In this document: in pieces, positions 1 to 7,605 of the stretch
How positions within the stretch are numbered: the first letter of the stretch is position 1
How the letters are laid out: each line of letters starts with the position of its first letter
Assembly: GCA_027486095.1 (NCBI GenBank)
Contig: JAIXPT010000095.1
Coordinates: 1-32,242 of the forward strand
Reading direction: 5' to 3'
DNA length: 32,242 nucleotides
DNA from: Planctomycetaceae bacterium
Lineage (GTDB): Bacteria; Planctomycetota; Planctomycetia; Pirellulales; UBA1268
The notes under the pieces: model-generated
Databases searched by the model: none
Told to the model about the DNA's origin: nothing
Seen by the model: the letters and a program-made list of their open reading frames with translations, nothing else
Made by a program: the position numbers and the translations under genes

Positions 1-60
1 CCTGTCCTCCGTACGGCAAGCGAGCCGATTGCTCCACGAGATGCGGTACGCAACCCGGAG

Positions 61-84
61 TCCCATCGCTTCCGCTCCGGGCTT
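61..84. repeat. diverged single copy of the palindromic element found at the right end
   Basis: This 24-nt stretch resembles, with a few changes, the inverted arm at 32055-32079 that begins the right-hand repeat array. Both run from TCCC to CGGGCTT through a CGCTT/GGCTTA core. Only one arm is visible here. Bases 1-60 show no gene. The resemblance is by eye and the copy may be fortuitous or strongly decayed. Confidence 0.3.
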
Positions 85-88
85 CTAG

Positions 89-226
89 GCCAGCGGCAAC
101 CGCGTGCCGAACAGGATTGGCGTGCCGGTGCGGATCGAATGCGCCGCCCGCGATGGCGAGCCGCTGCCCTGGTGCGAGCTGCAGGTGATCACCCGCGGCG
201 TGCCGCACGTTCTCGCTACCAGATAA
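89..226 (+). pseudogene. C-terminal remnant of an unidentified protein
   Basis: A 45-codon open stretch runs from just after a TAG (86-88) to a TAA (224-226). It has no start codon of its own and no ribosome binding site. Its translation contains RVPNRIGVPVRIEC and EPLPWCELQVI, which look like the alternating hydrophobic strands of a beta-rich domain and not like a random frame. I read it as the tail of a gene whose body has been lost, comparable to the other debris in this region. The family is not recognised. It ends inside the 3' region of the minus-strand toxin locus. Confidence 0.25.
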
Positions 227-602
227 CGCTTAAACCAGGATACCGGGGAAGCACAGCGTCTTTGGATAACAGATCGAGCCGCTGAACAAGCGCCGTCGCC
301 GCGAGAATCCGATCGAAGGGGTCGTTGTGGATGTCTGGAAGCGTAGCCGCCGCCATGGCGATCGTTGAATCCACAGGGATTTCGTTGATGCCATGGTGCC
401 GCAGGGTCTCGGCGACAAATCGCTCGGGCGGCAACGGCAATTGCAGGCGGTTGCGTTTCACCAAGAGCGCGATTTCCAGGCTCGAAATCGATGACACGAA
501 GAGCCTGCCGGCGGACTCGCGGATTGCAGCCTTTCCGCGTTTGGTGAACTGGTCCTGGTCTGATGCGAGCCAGACAAACGCATGGGTATCGAGCAACAGC
601 AT
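216..602 (-). CDS. VapC-like PIN-domain toxin
   Basis: This is a 128-residue PIN-fold protein, the normal length for a VapC toxin. These toxins are Mg-dependent RNases that cut tRNA, rRNA or mRNA. The start MLLLDTHAFVWLA carries the first acidic residue (Asp5). SSISSLEIALL carries the conserved Glu, and NDPFDRILAATAL carries the central Asp pair typical of the PIN subfamily that is partnered by Phd antitoxins. The last acidic position is LLSKDAVL. The gene starts directly on the antitoxin stop codon: TGA and ATG share one base in TGATG at 600-604, which indicates translational coupling. All key residues are present, so the toxin is probably intact. Its RNA target cannot be inferred. Confidence 0.86.
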   Translation of the reverse strand: MLLLDTHAFVWLASDQDQFTKRGKAAIRESAGRLFVSSISSLEIALLVKRNRLQLPLPPERFVAETLRHHGINEIPVDSTIAMAAATLPDIHNDPFDRILAATALVQRLDLLSKDAVLPRYPGLSVIW

Positions 603-838
603 CAGCGGGCCGACTCCGGCCAGTCTTCAGCGGAAGCCGGTGCGCACGGATCTCCCAGAAACCGAGCGCCCTCGAGTTGCGGAGCCGGTTCGAGTGGATC
701 GCGGGGCTCCCGGTGGGGCACGATGTCCACAACGGGGCGATTGTTGCGACAGATCGTCACAGGGGTCCCGGTCTTCTGCACCTCGGCGATCAGCCGGGAG
801 AGGTGGGCTTTGGCCTCATAGGTACTCACGCTTCTCAT
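602..838 (-). CDS. Phd/YefM-type antitoxin
   Basis: This is a 78-residue antitoxin. The N-terminal half, MRSVSTYEAKAHLSRLIAEV followed by TGTPVTICRNNRPVVDIVP, is the classic Phd/YefM fold, which dimerises and binds the operator. The acidic, proline-rich tail (about residues 45-78) is the likely toxin-binding segment. It lies upstream of and is coupled to the PIN toxin gene, the usual antitoxin-first order. Proteins of this family normally autorepress the operon together with the toxin. A good promoter (845-873) ends six bases before the ATG, leaving no room for a ribosome binding site. Confidence 0.86.
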   Translation of the reverse strand: MRSVSTYEAKAHLSRLIAEVQKTGTPVTICRNNRPVVDIVPHREPRDPLEPAPQLEGARFLGDPCAPASAEDWPESAR

Positions 839-844
839 GTCTGG

Positions 845-873
845 ATAGTATTCAATCTAGTCTGGCTAGTCAA
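845..873 (-). promoter_or_regulatory. sigma70-like promoter of the phd-vapC pair
   Basis: On the minus strand TTGACT (873-868) and TACTAT (850-845) are separated by 17 nt, close to TTGACA-17-TATAAT. Only six bases (CCAGAC) lie between the -10 hexamer and the ATG at 838. The transcript would therefore start at or next to the A of the start codon, giving a leaderless mRNA. The stretch is A+T-richer than its surroundings. Confidence 0.5.
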
Positions 874-874
874 C

Positions 875-1060
875 ATCGTGAACCATCTCGTGCTCAACTG
901 CGATTGCTACAACAACGACGACCCCAATGCGGGCGCTGGCCCCGGCCAGAATGCCGACGGGTTTGGCTGCCATTACCAGAGGCCTGGCCCGAGCACCGTG
1001 TTTCGCGGCTGTCGCGCCTGGTGGAACTCCGACGACGGCTGCCCGATCTCGAGTTTTTGA
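875..1060 (+). pseudogene. fragment of a pectate-lyase-like right-handed beta-helix protein
   Basis: A reading frame between the two minus-strand TA modules contains NHLVLNCDCYNND, then GQNADGFGCHYQ, then VFRGCRAWWNSDDG, and ends at a TGA (1058-1060). The order (N-C-D-x-Y-N), (N-A-D-G-F), (F-R-G-C-R-A-W-N-S-D-D-G) is the signature I know from exported pectate-lyase-like beta-helix proteins related to polysaccharide lyase family 9, where the Asp residues bind calcium. Only about 55 residues remain, with neither the N-terminus nor the following coils. It is a dead fragment. The family call comes from motif memory and not from a search. Confidence 0.5.
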
Positions 1061-1130
1061 AACGGGGCTCCTCACGGCTGCCGGCCAGGCGCCCTTGAGC
1101 GAGATCGCGTCCACCGTGGTCGCCCATACA

Positions 1131-1394
1131 TCAGCCGAGAAGCGTGTCGTAGTCCGCATGGGAGCCAATCCATGTCCACACGATACGGTCGTTGTGAAAG
1201 GCTCCGACAGCGCGATGGTTACGACCGACACGAACTGACCAGAGATCCCCACCCACTTTCTTGAAGTGCAACGACGGATGAAACGCATCCTGCTGCCAGA
1301 TTCGGTAGGCCTTGGTCGCGGCCGCGCGCACGTCACGGGATAATTGGCGGTATGCCCGCCAGAACTGCCGGCTGGCGACGCTCGGGATCCTCAC
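1131..1394 (-). CDS. RelE/ParE-superfamily toxin
   Basis: This 87-residue protein has the size and layout of RelE/ParE-fold toxins. A basic helical N-terminus (FWRAYRQLSRDVRAAATKAY) is followed by strands ending in LWSVRVGRNHRAVG, DRIVWTWIGSHADYDTLL. The Arg-containing strand (SVRVGRNHRAVG) and the final His-x-x-Tyr (SHADYDTLL) are typical of the subgroup that acts as a ribosome-dependent mRNA interferase. Its ATG overlaps the antitoxin stop by four bases (ATGA, 1391-1394), so the two are coupled. The subfamily, and RNase versus gyrase target, cannot be fixed by eye. Confidence 0.75.
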   Translation of the reverse strand: MRIPSVASRQFWRAYRQLSRDVRAAATKAYRIWQQDAFHPSLHFKKVGGDLWSVRVGRNHRAVGAFHNDRIVWTWIGSHADYDTLLG

Positions 1395-1633
1395 GGCCGT
1401 CCCTCGGCCCGCTCTTCCTCGGCGAGGAGCATCTCGAGCGGCTCGGCGCGGCCCGCGGCGACGTCGGCCCGTGCTTCAGCGATGATGCCATCAAGCCGCC
1501 CTGCGGCGTGATCGGCCGCGATCTGGCGATCCCAATCGTCATCGGCGAGCGGATGAAGCATGCCCATCAACTCGCAGTATTCCTGCGGCGAAAGCCTGTC
1601 GATTGCCGCCTTGATTTCGAGAAGTGTCGTCAT
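1391..1633 (-). CDS. antitoxin of the RelE-like pair
   Basis: This 80-residue acidic protein (MTTLLEIKAAIDRLSPQEYC at the N-terminus) has an Asp/Ala-rich helical middle and a Glu-rich tail (LEMLLAEEERAEG). It precedes and overlaps the RelE-like toxin gene, the standard antitoxin position. The sequence resembles small helical antitoxins that begin with a short 'LSPEE'-type helix and partner RelE-like proteins in planctomycetes and cyanobacteria. I see no clear ribbon-helix-helix or Phd motif. The ATG has no Shine-Dalgarno sequence, and a TACAAT hexamer ends seven bases upstream. Confidence 0.72.
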   Translation of the reverse strand: MTTLLEIKAAIDRLSPQEYCELMGMLHPLADDDWDRQIAADHAAGRLDGIIAEARADVAAGRAEPLEMLLAEEERAEGRP

Positions 1634-1640
1634 TGCCAGG

Positions 1641-1670
1641 ATTGTACTTTTTTTTAGCAGCCCGCGACAA
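1641..1670 (-). promoter_or_regulatory. promoter of the RelE-like TA pair
   Basis: On the minus strand TTGTCG (1670-1665) and TACAAT (1646-1641, five of six matches to TATAAT) are 18 nt apart with an A-tract between them. The ATG at 1633 is seven bases beyond the hexamer, so transcription should begin at the start codon (leaderless). Confidence 0.5.
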
Positions 1671-1790
1671 CGATTGTTCTTCGTGGCTCACCGGGCCTCG
1701 CGCAGACAAGGGTCTGCCATTCACCGGCCCGGCCCCCGACCTCGGCGTTGCCTCCCGCTGAACCAGCGACCGCACGGGGCTTTCCTATCG

Positions 1791-1825
1791 ACTCAGCCAT
1801 TGAGCAAAATTACTCAGCGATTGAG
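1791..1825 (+). promoter_or_regulatory. double dyad operator upstream of the AAA ATPase gene
   Basis: Two 13-bp copies of CTCAGCSATTGAG (1792-1804 and 1813-1825) differ at one base. Each is a dyad with CTCA/TGAG arms. Their starts are 21 bp apart, two helical turns, so a dimeric regulator could occupy both on one DNA face. The pair ends 11 bp before the TTG start of the next gene. No regulator gene is adjacent. Confidence 0.45.
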
Positions 1826-1836
1826 TAGTTAAACAT

Positions 1837-3039
1837 TTGGCAGGATTCACGCCCGTGCCTTTCAGTCGGAGCACCGTCGCGGAAGTGGCCGCGGGCCTGC
1901 GCTCCCGGCACACCGCGATCCAGGTCGTCATCGGGCCGCGGCAAGTCGGCAAGAGTACGGCAGCCGCCGAGATCGAAGCCCTGCTCGGCTGGCCGACACG
2001 GTCGGCCGCCGCCGACGACGCCCTGCCGCCAGGGCCGGAATGGATCGAGACGCACTGGCAGGCGGCGCGGTCGCTCCCCGGCCGGCGGGTGCTCTTGGTG
2101 CTCGACGAGATTCAAAAGGTGGTCGGCTGGAGCGGCGTGGTGAAGCGGCTCTGGGATGAGGAGACCAAAACCGGCGGCAAGGTCCGCGTTCTGCTCCTGG
2201 GGGCATCGGCGCTGCTCGTGCAGAAGGGTCTTTCGGAGAGCCTGGCCGGACGCTTCTTCCTCCACCGCTGCATGCACTGGGGATGGCAGGAATGCCGCGA
2301 CGCGTTTGGCTGGACCTTGCCGCAGTGGATTTTTTTTGGCGGCTATCCCGGAGCCGCCCCCTGGGTTCGCCGCGAGGAGCAGTGGCGACGCTACGTGGCC
2401 GACAGCCTCGTGGAGACGGCCATCAGCCGCGACGTGCTCCAGATGCAAACGGTTGCGAAGCCGGCGCTCCTCCGGCACCTCTTCGGGCTGAGCGCCGCCT
2501 TTCCCGCGCAGATTCTCTCCTACAACAAGATGCTGGGCCAGCTGCACGATGCGGGCAACACGACCACGCTCGCTGGCTACCTGCAACTGCTCGGCACGGC
2601 GTTTCTCGTGTCGGGGCTCGAGCTGTACTCCGCCGGCCAGGGCCGCAAGCGGGGCAGCAGCCCCAAGTTTGTGCACTGGAACAACGCGCTGGTGTCGGCA
2701 CTGGCGAGGCGGCCCTTTTCTCAGGCCCGCGCCGACGCCGCCTGGTGGGGGCGGCTCGTCGAGAATGCGGTCGGTGGCTGGCTTTTGAACAGCTTGTCGC
2801 CGACGGAATGGGAGGTCGGCTACTGGAGGAAGGCCAATGCGGAAGTGGACTTCGTTGTCAGCCGGGGCCGCGAAGCGGTGGCGATCGAGGTCAAGTCTGG
2901 CCGGCCAGGCAAACCCGATGGGATGGCCACCTTCTGCCGGACGTATCCACGGGCTCGGCCGCTGGTCATCGGGGGCAGTGGACTGCCGCTCGAGGAGTTT
3001 TTTTCGTCATCGCCCGAGCGGTGGCTCGATCAGCGCTGA
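1837..3039 (+). CDS. DUF4143-type AAA ATPase
   Basis: This is a 400-residue P-loop ATPase of the large, poorly understood family with a C-terminal DUF4143 domain. Walker A is GPRQVGKST near residue 33, Walker B is VLLVLDEIQK near residue 88, and sensor-like VLLLGASALLVQ follows. The segment SLAGRFFLHRCMHW and the C-terminal AEVDFVVSRGREAVAIEVKSG match the family. That C-terminal piece looks like a PD-(D/E)XK nuclease core, with D in EVDFV and E-x-K in IEVKSG. Length is normal. The start is TTG at 1837, chosen because the dyads end just before it; GTG at 1855 is the alternative. No Shine-Dalgarno is evident. The cellular role of the family is not established. The gene appears intact and stands alone. 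Confidence 0.84.
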   Translation: MAGFTPVPFSRSTVAEVAAGLRSRHTAIQVVIGPRQVGKSTAAAEIEALLGWPTRSAAADDALPPGPEWIETHWQAARSLPGRRVLLVLDEIQKVVGWSGVVKRLWDEETKTGGKVRVLLLGASALLVQKGLSESLAGRFFLHRCMHWGWQECRDAFGWTLPQWIFFGGYPGAAPWVRREEQWRRYVADSLVETAISRDVLQMQTVAKPALLRHLFGLSAAFPAQILSYNKMLGQLHDAGNTTTLAGYLQLLGTAFLVSGLELYSAGQGRKRGSSPKFVHWNNALVSALARRPFSQARADAAWWGRLVENAVGGWLLNSLSPTEWEVGYWRKANAEVDFVVSRGREAVAIEVKSGRPGKPDGMATFCRTYPRARPLVIGGSGLPLEEFFSSSPERWLDQR

Positions 3040-3122
3040 GAAACCGAGTCGAGGAAACAGCATCATGAAGCGGTCCGGCCCCATCACCGCCCGGCGTTCG
3101 TATCTCCACCGACCAGCGTGAA

Positions 3123-3895
3123 ATGAAAGGGTGTTCGATGAAACGAGCCTTTGTTCTCCTGGCCGTCGCCCTCTTCGCCGCCGTCCGTCGCGTGCTCCCT
3201 GCCGCGCGGGTGGGCGGCCCCGACACGGCCGGCGACGGCGGCGCATTCATGGACGAGTTTCTCGACCACTGCCTCCGCGGCACCAACTTCGCCACGGGAG
3301 CCCGTGGCACGCCGCTCGACTTCGTCTCGTTTCACGCCAAGGGGCAGGATCCCGAGGGCTGCGCGGCCTGCCAGGGGCCGCAGTTGGCATGCCGCAACGG
3401 CATGATGTATTCGAGCTACACCTCGGCGAGCTTTCCACGAAGGCTCGCCCTCGCGGAGCGGGTCGGCGGCTGCCGGTCGAGAGCGATGGCGAAGTGCCGC
3501 TCGACACGCTGCTCGCGGGCGGCGTCCGTGACCGGCCCGACGTGGCCGCGATCGCCAGCCGTGACGGCGACAGCCTGTGGGTGATGGCCTGGCACTACCA
3601 CGACGACGACGTGCCGGGGCGGGAAGCTCGCGTGACGCTGGCGATCCCCGGCTGGAATGGCGGCCCCGTCCAGCCGACCCACTACCGGATCGACGAAGAC
3701 CACTCCAACGCCTTCGCCGTGTGGAAGCGGATGGGATCACTGCAGGAGCCGACGACCGAGCAGGTGGCTGAAATGGATCGCCGCGACGGGCTCGAGGAGG
3801 CTGCGGCGCCGGAGGTGCGGCTCGATGGCAAGACGCTCGTCGTCATGTTTCCGCTGCCTCGTGCCGCCGTAAGCCTGCTCGAATGGCGGCGGTAA
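3123..3895 (+). pseudogene. decayed GH39 beta-xylosidase-like gene
   Basis: A signal peptide (MKRAFVLLAVALFAAV, start 3123 or 3138) runs directly into the middle of a GH39-like enzyme: FLDHCLRGTNFATG, then TPLDFVSFHAKG. SFHAKG is then joined in frame to DPEGCAACQGPQ; intact relatives as I recall them have about 45 more residues here, including the Glu-Ser of the nucleophile strand. After ASFPRRLALAERVG (about 3460) the frame changes to GRRLPVESDGEVPLD, PDVAAIASRDGDSLWVMAWH and a normal C-terminus ending EWRR. Thus the N-terminal barrel, the nucleophile segment and another internal piece are missing and the frame is shifted. An active xylosidase is not possible. Confidence 0.78.
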
Positions 3896-3958
3896 CGCTG
3901 GCTCGCGCGACGACCGTGTTCGCGGCCGATCGCTGTTCACAGGCCGGCAGACGGCGTT

Positions 3959-3985
3959 TTTACCGGTAGGTGGACTACCGGTAAA
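3959..3985. repeat. perfect 11-bp inverted repeat with 5-nt spacer
   Basis: TTTACCGGTAG (3959-3969) and CTACCGGTAAA (3975-3985) are exact reverse complements around GTGGA. Each arm also contains the self-palindrome ACCGGT. There is no T-run, so it is not a standard terminator. It lies between the dead xylosidase gene and the PEP-CTERM gene, about 175 bp upstream of the latter, and could be an operator or an RNA hairpin. Confidence 0.5.
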
Positions 3986-4046
3986 TGTGCGATCGGTGCT
4001 GGAAAACAGGCCTGCCACAAAGGCGTTGCTCAGCCCGGGTTTTGGT

Positions 4047-4074
4047 TTGACGGCAACGTGACGAGCGTTAAGTT
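4047..4074 (+). promoter_or_regulatory. possible promoter of the PEP-CTERM gene
   Basis: TTGACG (4047-4052) is followed after 16 nt by TAAGTT (4069-4074), inside a locally A+T-rich patch that also contains a GTTAA/TTAAC dyad. The -35 match is good and the -10 match poor. It lies about 90 bp before the start codon. Confidence 0.25.
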
Positions 4075-4162
4075 TAACTGTAGTGGGGGCTGGGCTTTTC
4101 TCGCCTGCACAATCACCGCCCTTTGATCAGGGGTTCGCGATCTTTTTCGGAGGCAAGTCGTG

Positions 4163-7100
4163 ATGAACTCGTGCGAGCAGTATGGCCCGTTCAGTCGCAC
4201 CGTCGTGTTCATGCGGGGGTATTGCGTTTCAGCACGGCTTGTTCATGGCATCCTCGCCGCCCTTTTTGCGATGTGTGCCGCGCCGGCGCTCGCCGCCAAC
4301 GGCACGTGGAGCGGGGGCGCGGGCGCCACGTGGAGCACGGGCACGACGAACTGGCTCAACCTCACGGGCACCCCGTGGGACATCACCAACGGCGGCACGA
4401 ACGCGGCGATCTTCAACACTGCCAACGCCACGCCGACAGTGAGCGGCACTGTGTGGGCGAACGGTATTACGTTTGCAAACGCGGCCACGATCTCGGGCGG
4501 CGTGATCAATCTGGCCGGCACGACACCAACGATCACCAACACTGCCAGCGGCACCATCTCGTCGGTCCTCGACGGCTCTGCGGGCCTGACCAAAGCCGGC
4601 GCGGGCACGCTCGTGCTTTCGGGCTCGAATTCGTTCGGTGGCGGCGTGACGCTGACGGGCGGCCAAGTGCAGATCAACAACGCAAACGCGCTGGGCACGG
4701 GCACGTTCACGACCAACGTCGATGCTGCCACGACAATCCCGTTCAGCCTGCCGACGAGCGGCACGGTGGCCAACGCGATCACGGTCACCAGGCCCGGCGT
4801 GGCTCGCACCTACACGTTCCAGCAGAACCAGGCTGGTAACGTGACGCTTGCCGGCAACATCACCGTGGCGGCCGGCAACGCCAACAGATTCCAACTCGCC
4901 ACGGGCGTGAGTTCCGGCACGTTCACGCTTACCGGCAGCAACTCGTGGGGGGCGGACCTTTTTACGGGTGCCAACATCACGTTTCGGTTCAGCGGTACGA
5001 ACGCCGCGGGCGGCACCGTGTGGCGGCCCGACGCCACGACAAACTTTGTTCTCCTCGACGGAGCGGTGTTCAGGTCAACGATCGGCAACACCATCGCCTC
5101 GTATGGCATGGAAGCGTCGGGGACGGCCTCGGTGACGGGTGACGTATTCGGCGCCGGCCCATATGCGATCAACACCCCTGCCGGTGCGCAACTTTCCTTC
5201 ACTGGGGTCTTACGCGGGGGAGCGACCTACAACAAAACTGGCGCCGGGACGTGGATCATGACCGCCGCTAACGATCCGCTGACGGTCAATCTTCTCGATG
5301 GGGCGTTGCGGGTCTCAGTTTTCTCAGCGCTTGGCGGCTCGTCCGGAGCGTCGTACCTGGTGCTCAACGGCGGCACGCTGCGGTATACGGGCGCCGCCAC
5401 AAGCACGGCCAAGCAGTTCACGCTCGGGGCGAACGGCGGCAGCCTCGACGCCTCGGGTTCAGGGGCTGCGAACTTCACGTCGGGCTCGGCAGTGGTGTTT
5501 GCCGGCAGTGGCAATCGCACGCTCACGCTTACGGGCACCAACACCGGCGCCAACACACTCGCGGCGGCGCTCAATGACAACGGCTCCGACAAGGTGAGCC
5601 TGGTGAAGACCGGTGCCGGCATATGGGTGGTTTCCGGCTCGAATGCCTATAGCGGTGGCACAACGCTTTCGGCCGGCCAGCTCACCATCAACAGTGCAAG
5701 CGTTATCGGCACGGGCACGTTCACGATCTCGAGCGGCACGCTCGACAACGGCTCCGGTGCGGCCGTCACGCTCGCGACGAACAATCCGCAGGTGTGGAAT
5801 GGCGACTTCGGGTTCGTCGGCTCAAACGCCCTCAATCTGGGCGCGGGCGCGGTAACGCTCGGCGCGAACCGCCAGGTGACGGTGACGTCGAGCACACTGA
5901 CGGTTGGCGGCTCCATCGGCGACGGCGGCAGCGGCTTCGGCCTAACCAAGGCGGGCGCGGGCACGCTCGTGCTTGCGGGTTCCAACTCGTTCAGTGGCGG
6001 CGTAACGCTGACAAGCGGCCAGCTTCAGATTGCCAACGCAAGCGCCCTGGGCACAGGCACGCTCACAACGAATGTCGATGCCGATACGACGATTCCGTTC
6101 AATCTGCCGACAAGCGGCACGGTGCCCAATGCGATCACGATCACCAGGCCCGGCGTCGCGCGCACGTACACCTTTCAACAGAATCAGGCTGGTAACGTGA
6201 CGCTTGCCGGCAACATCACCGTGGCGGCCGGCAACGCCAGCAGATTCCAACTCGCCACGGGTGTGAGTTCCGGCACGTTCACGCTCACCGGCAGCAACAC
6301 GTTTGGGGGAGACGTGGGGACGGGAGCAAACGTCACGTTTCGGATCGGCGGCACGAATGCCGCAGGTGGCCAGGTGTGGCGGCCAGACGCTACGGCAAGC
6401 ATTATCCTCCTCGACGGGGCGTCATTCAGAACGACCATTGGCAACGCGATCGCCTCGTATGGCATGGAAGCGTCGGGGACGGCCTCCGTGACGGGTGATG
6501 TGAACGCAGCGAGCGCCTCCACTCTCGCGATCAACACCCCTGCCGGTGCGCAACTCTCGTTTGCCGGCGTCGTTCGCGGCGGAGCGACCTACAACAAGAC
6601 TGGCGCCGGGACGTGGATTCTGGCAAATACGTTCAACGACGCGACGAGGGCCAATCTCCTCGAAGGTACGTTGCAGGTTCCGCTGTTCTCAGCGCTTGGC
6701 GGCTCATCGGGAGCGTCGTACCTGGTGCTCAATGGTGGCACGCTGCGGTATGCGGGCGCCGCCGCAAGCACGGCCAAGCAGTTCACGCTCGGAGCGAACG
6801 GCGGCAGCCTCGATGCCTCGGGATCGGGGGCTGCAAACTTCACGTCGGGCTCGGCGGTGGTGTTTGCCGGCGGCGGCAACCGCACGCTCACACTCACGGG
6901 CACCAACACCGGCGCTAACACACTCGCGGCGGTGCTCAACGACAACGGGGCCGACAAGTTTAGTCTGGCGAAGACCGGCGCCGGCCGATGGGTGCTTTCC
7001 GGCTCAAGCAGCTATACGGGGGGCACCTACATCGCGGCCGGCACGCTCGCCGTGAATGGCAGCATCGGCGGGGCGGTCAACGTGGCAAGCGGGGCCGCTC

Positions 7101-7576
7101 TCGGTGGATCAGGCGTGCTCAATGGCCTCGTAACCGTGGCAGCGGGTGGTATCCTCGCCCCGGGCAACAGCCCCGGCACACTCACGATGAATTCAGGCCT
7201 GTCGCTCGACGCCGCCTCGATTCTCAACTTCGAACTCAACGCCACGGACAGTACGGCCGGTGGCGGCATCAACGACCTCGTGAATGTCGGCGGCAACCTG
7301 GCGCTCGCCGGCATCTTGAACGTGGCCGGCATCGGTGACTTCTCGAATGCAGCCGATTTCACGACCTGGCGGTTGTTCAGCTACACAGGCACGCTCACCA
7401 ACAACGGCCTCACGCTCGGCTCGATGCCGTCGGTGGGTGCGTCCGGCAAGTCCTTCCAGATCAATACCGCGACGACGGGCCAAGTAAACCTCGTGATCGT
7501 GCCCGAGCCGGGCTCGCTCGCCTTGGCCGGGCTCGGCATCGGCCTCGCCGGCTGGCTTGCGATCCGCCGAAAGTAA
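4163..7576 (+). CDS. large beta-strand-repeat protein with PEP-CTERM anchor
   Basis: This is an exported surface protein of 1,137 residues. A long signal peptide ends near [11 protein letters not shown]. The body is made of autotransporter-associated beta-strand repeats ([31 protein letters not shown]-type units) that form a beta-solenoid. The C-terminus [19 protein letters not shown] plus IRRK is a PEP-CTERM signal: the VPEP motif, one membrane helix and a basic tail, processed by an exosortase that is not in the window. ATG at 4163 is preferred over GTG at 4160 because GGAGG at 4149-4153 is nine bases upstream. Two copies of a roughly 365-residue block are present (see repeats). The protein is very rich in Gly, Thr, Asn and Ala. 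Adhesion or a sheath role is plausible but not shown. Confidence 0.85.
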   Translation: MNSCEQYGPFSRTVVFMRGYCVSARLVHGILAALFAMCAAPALAANGTWSGGAGATWSTGTTNWLNLTGTPWDITNGGTNAAIFNTANATPTVSGTVWANGITFANAATISGGVINLAGTTPTITNTASGTISSVLDGSAGLTKAGAGTLVLSGSNSFGGGVTLTGGQVQINNANALGTGTFTTNVDAATTIPFSLPTSGTVANAITVTRPGVARTYTFQQNQAGNVTLAGNITVAAGNANRFQLATGVSSGTFTLTGSNSWGADLFTGANITFRFSGTNAAGGTVWRPDATTNFVLLDGAVFRSTIGNTIASYGMEASGTASVTGDVFGAGPYAINTPAGAQLSFTGVLRGGATYNKTGAGTWIMTAANDPLTVNLLDGALRVSVFSALGGSSGASYLVLNGGTLRYTGAATSTAKQFTLGANGGSLDASGSGAANFTSGSAVVFAGSGNRTLTLTGTNTGANTLAAALNDNGSDKVSLVKTGAGIWVVSGSNAYSGGTTLSAGQLTINSASVIGTGTFTISSGTLDNGSGAAVTLATNNPQVWNGDFGFVGSNALNLGAGAVTLGANRQVTVTSSTLTVGGSIGDGGSGFGLTKAGAGTLVLAGSNSFSGGVTLTSGQLQIANASALGTGTLTTNVDADTTIPFNLPTSGTVPNAITITRPGVARTYTFQQNQAGNVTLAGNITVAAGNASRFQLATGVSSGTFTLTGSNTFGGDVGTGANVTFRIGGTNAAGGQVWRPDATASIILLDGASFRTTIGNAIASYGMEASGTASVTGDVNAASASTLAINTPAGAQLSFAGVVRGGATYNKTGAGTWILANTFNDATRANLLEGTLQVPLFSALGGSSGASYLVLNGGTLRYAGAAASTAKQFTLGANGGSLDASGSGAANFTSGSAVVFAGGGNRTLTLTGTNTGANTLAAVLNDNGADKFSLAKTGAGRWVLSGSSSYTGGTYIAAGTLAVNGSIGGAVNVASGAALGGSGVLNGLVTVAAGGILAPGNSPGTLTMNSGLSLDAASILNFELNATDSTAGGGINDLVNVGGNLALAGILNVAGIGDFSNAADFTTWRLFSYTGTLTNNGLTLGSMPSVGASGKSFQINTATTGQVNLVIVPEPGSLALAGLGIGLAGWLAIRRK
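4583..5680 (+). repeat. first copy of the large internal duplication
   Basis: This block begins at [12 protein letters not shown] and ends around GSNAYSGGT of the PEP-CTERM protein. It reappears about 1,356 bp downstream. Identity is patchy: near-perfect at DNA level over stretches such as 4829-4930 against 6184-6286, and lower elsewhere (for example around [11 protein letters not shown]). This suggests duplication followed by divergence or partial gene conversion. The end point is approximate. Confidence 0.75.
5939..7050 (+). repeat. second copy of the large internal duplication
   Basis: This is the in-frame counterpart of 4583-5680, from [12 protein letters not shown] to about GSSSYTGGT. 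The segments [35 protein letters not shown] and [18 protein letters not shown] are shared exactly between the copies. The end point is approximate. Confidence 0.75.
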
Positions 7577-7594
7577 GGCAGGCTTCAGCCTGTC
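7577..7594 (+). other. short hairpin between PEP-CTERM and pseudopilin genes
   Basis: GGCAGGC (7577-7583) can pair with GCCTGTC (7588-7594) around TTCA, with one G-U pair. It follows the PEP-CTERM stop immediately and lacks a T-run, so it may be a processing or attenuation hairpin, or a copy of a common intergenic palindrome. Confidence 0.3.
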
Positions 7595-7605
7595 AGTCAC
7601 ACGCC

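Noticed and set aside
875-1060. Reading the fragment as a sulfatase-modifying (formylglycine-generating) enzyme because of FRGCRAWWNSDDG
   Set aside because: Those enzymes have an R-G-G-S-W-N pattern. The preceding NCDCYNND and NADGFGCHY fit a pectate-lyase-like beta-helix better.
1810-2676. A 288-codon minus-strand frame opposite the DUF4143 ATPase
   Set aside because: It mirrors the codon pattern of the real gene, and the plus strand carries Walker motifs in the expected order.
3995-4020. A sigma54-type promoter (GG...GC) before the PEP-CTERM gene
   Set aside because: The GG and GC doublets are 11 bases apart instead of 10 and the flanking consensus is missing.
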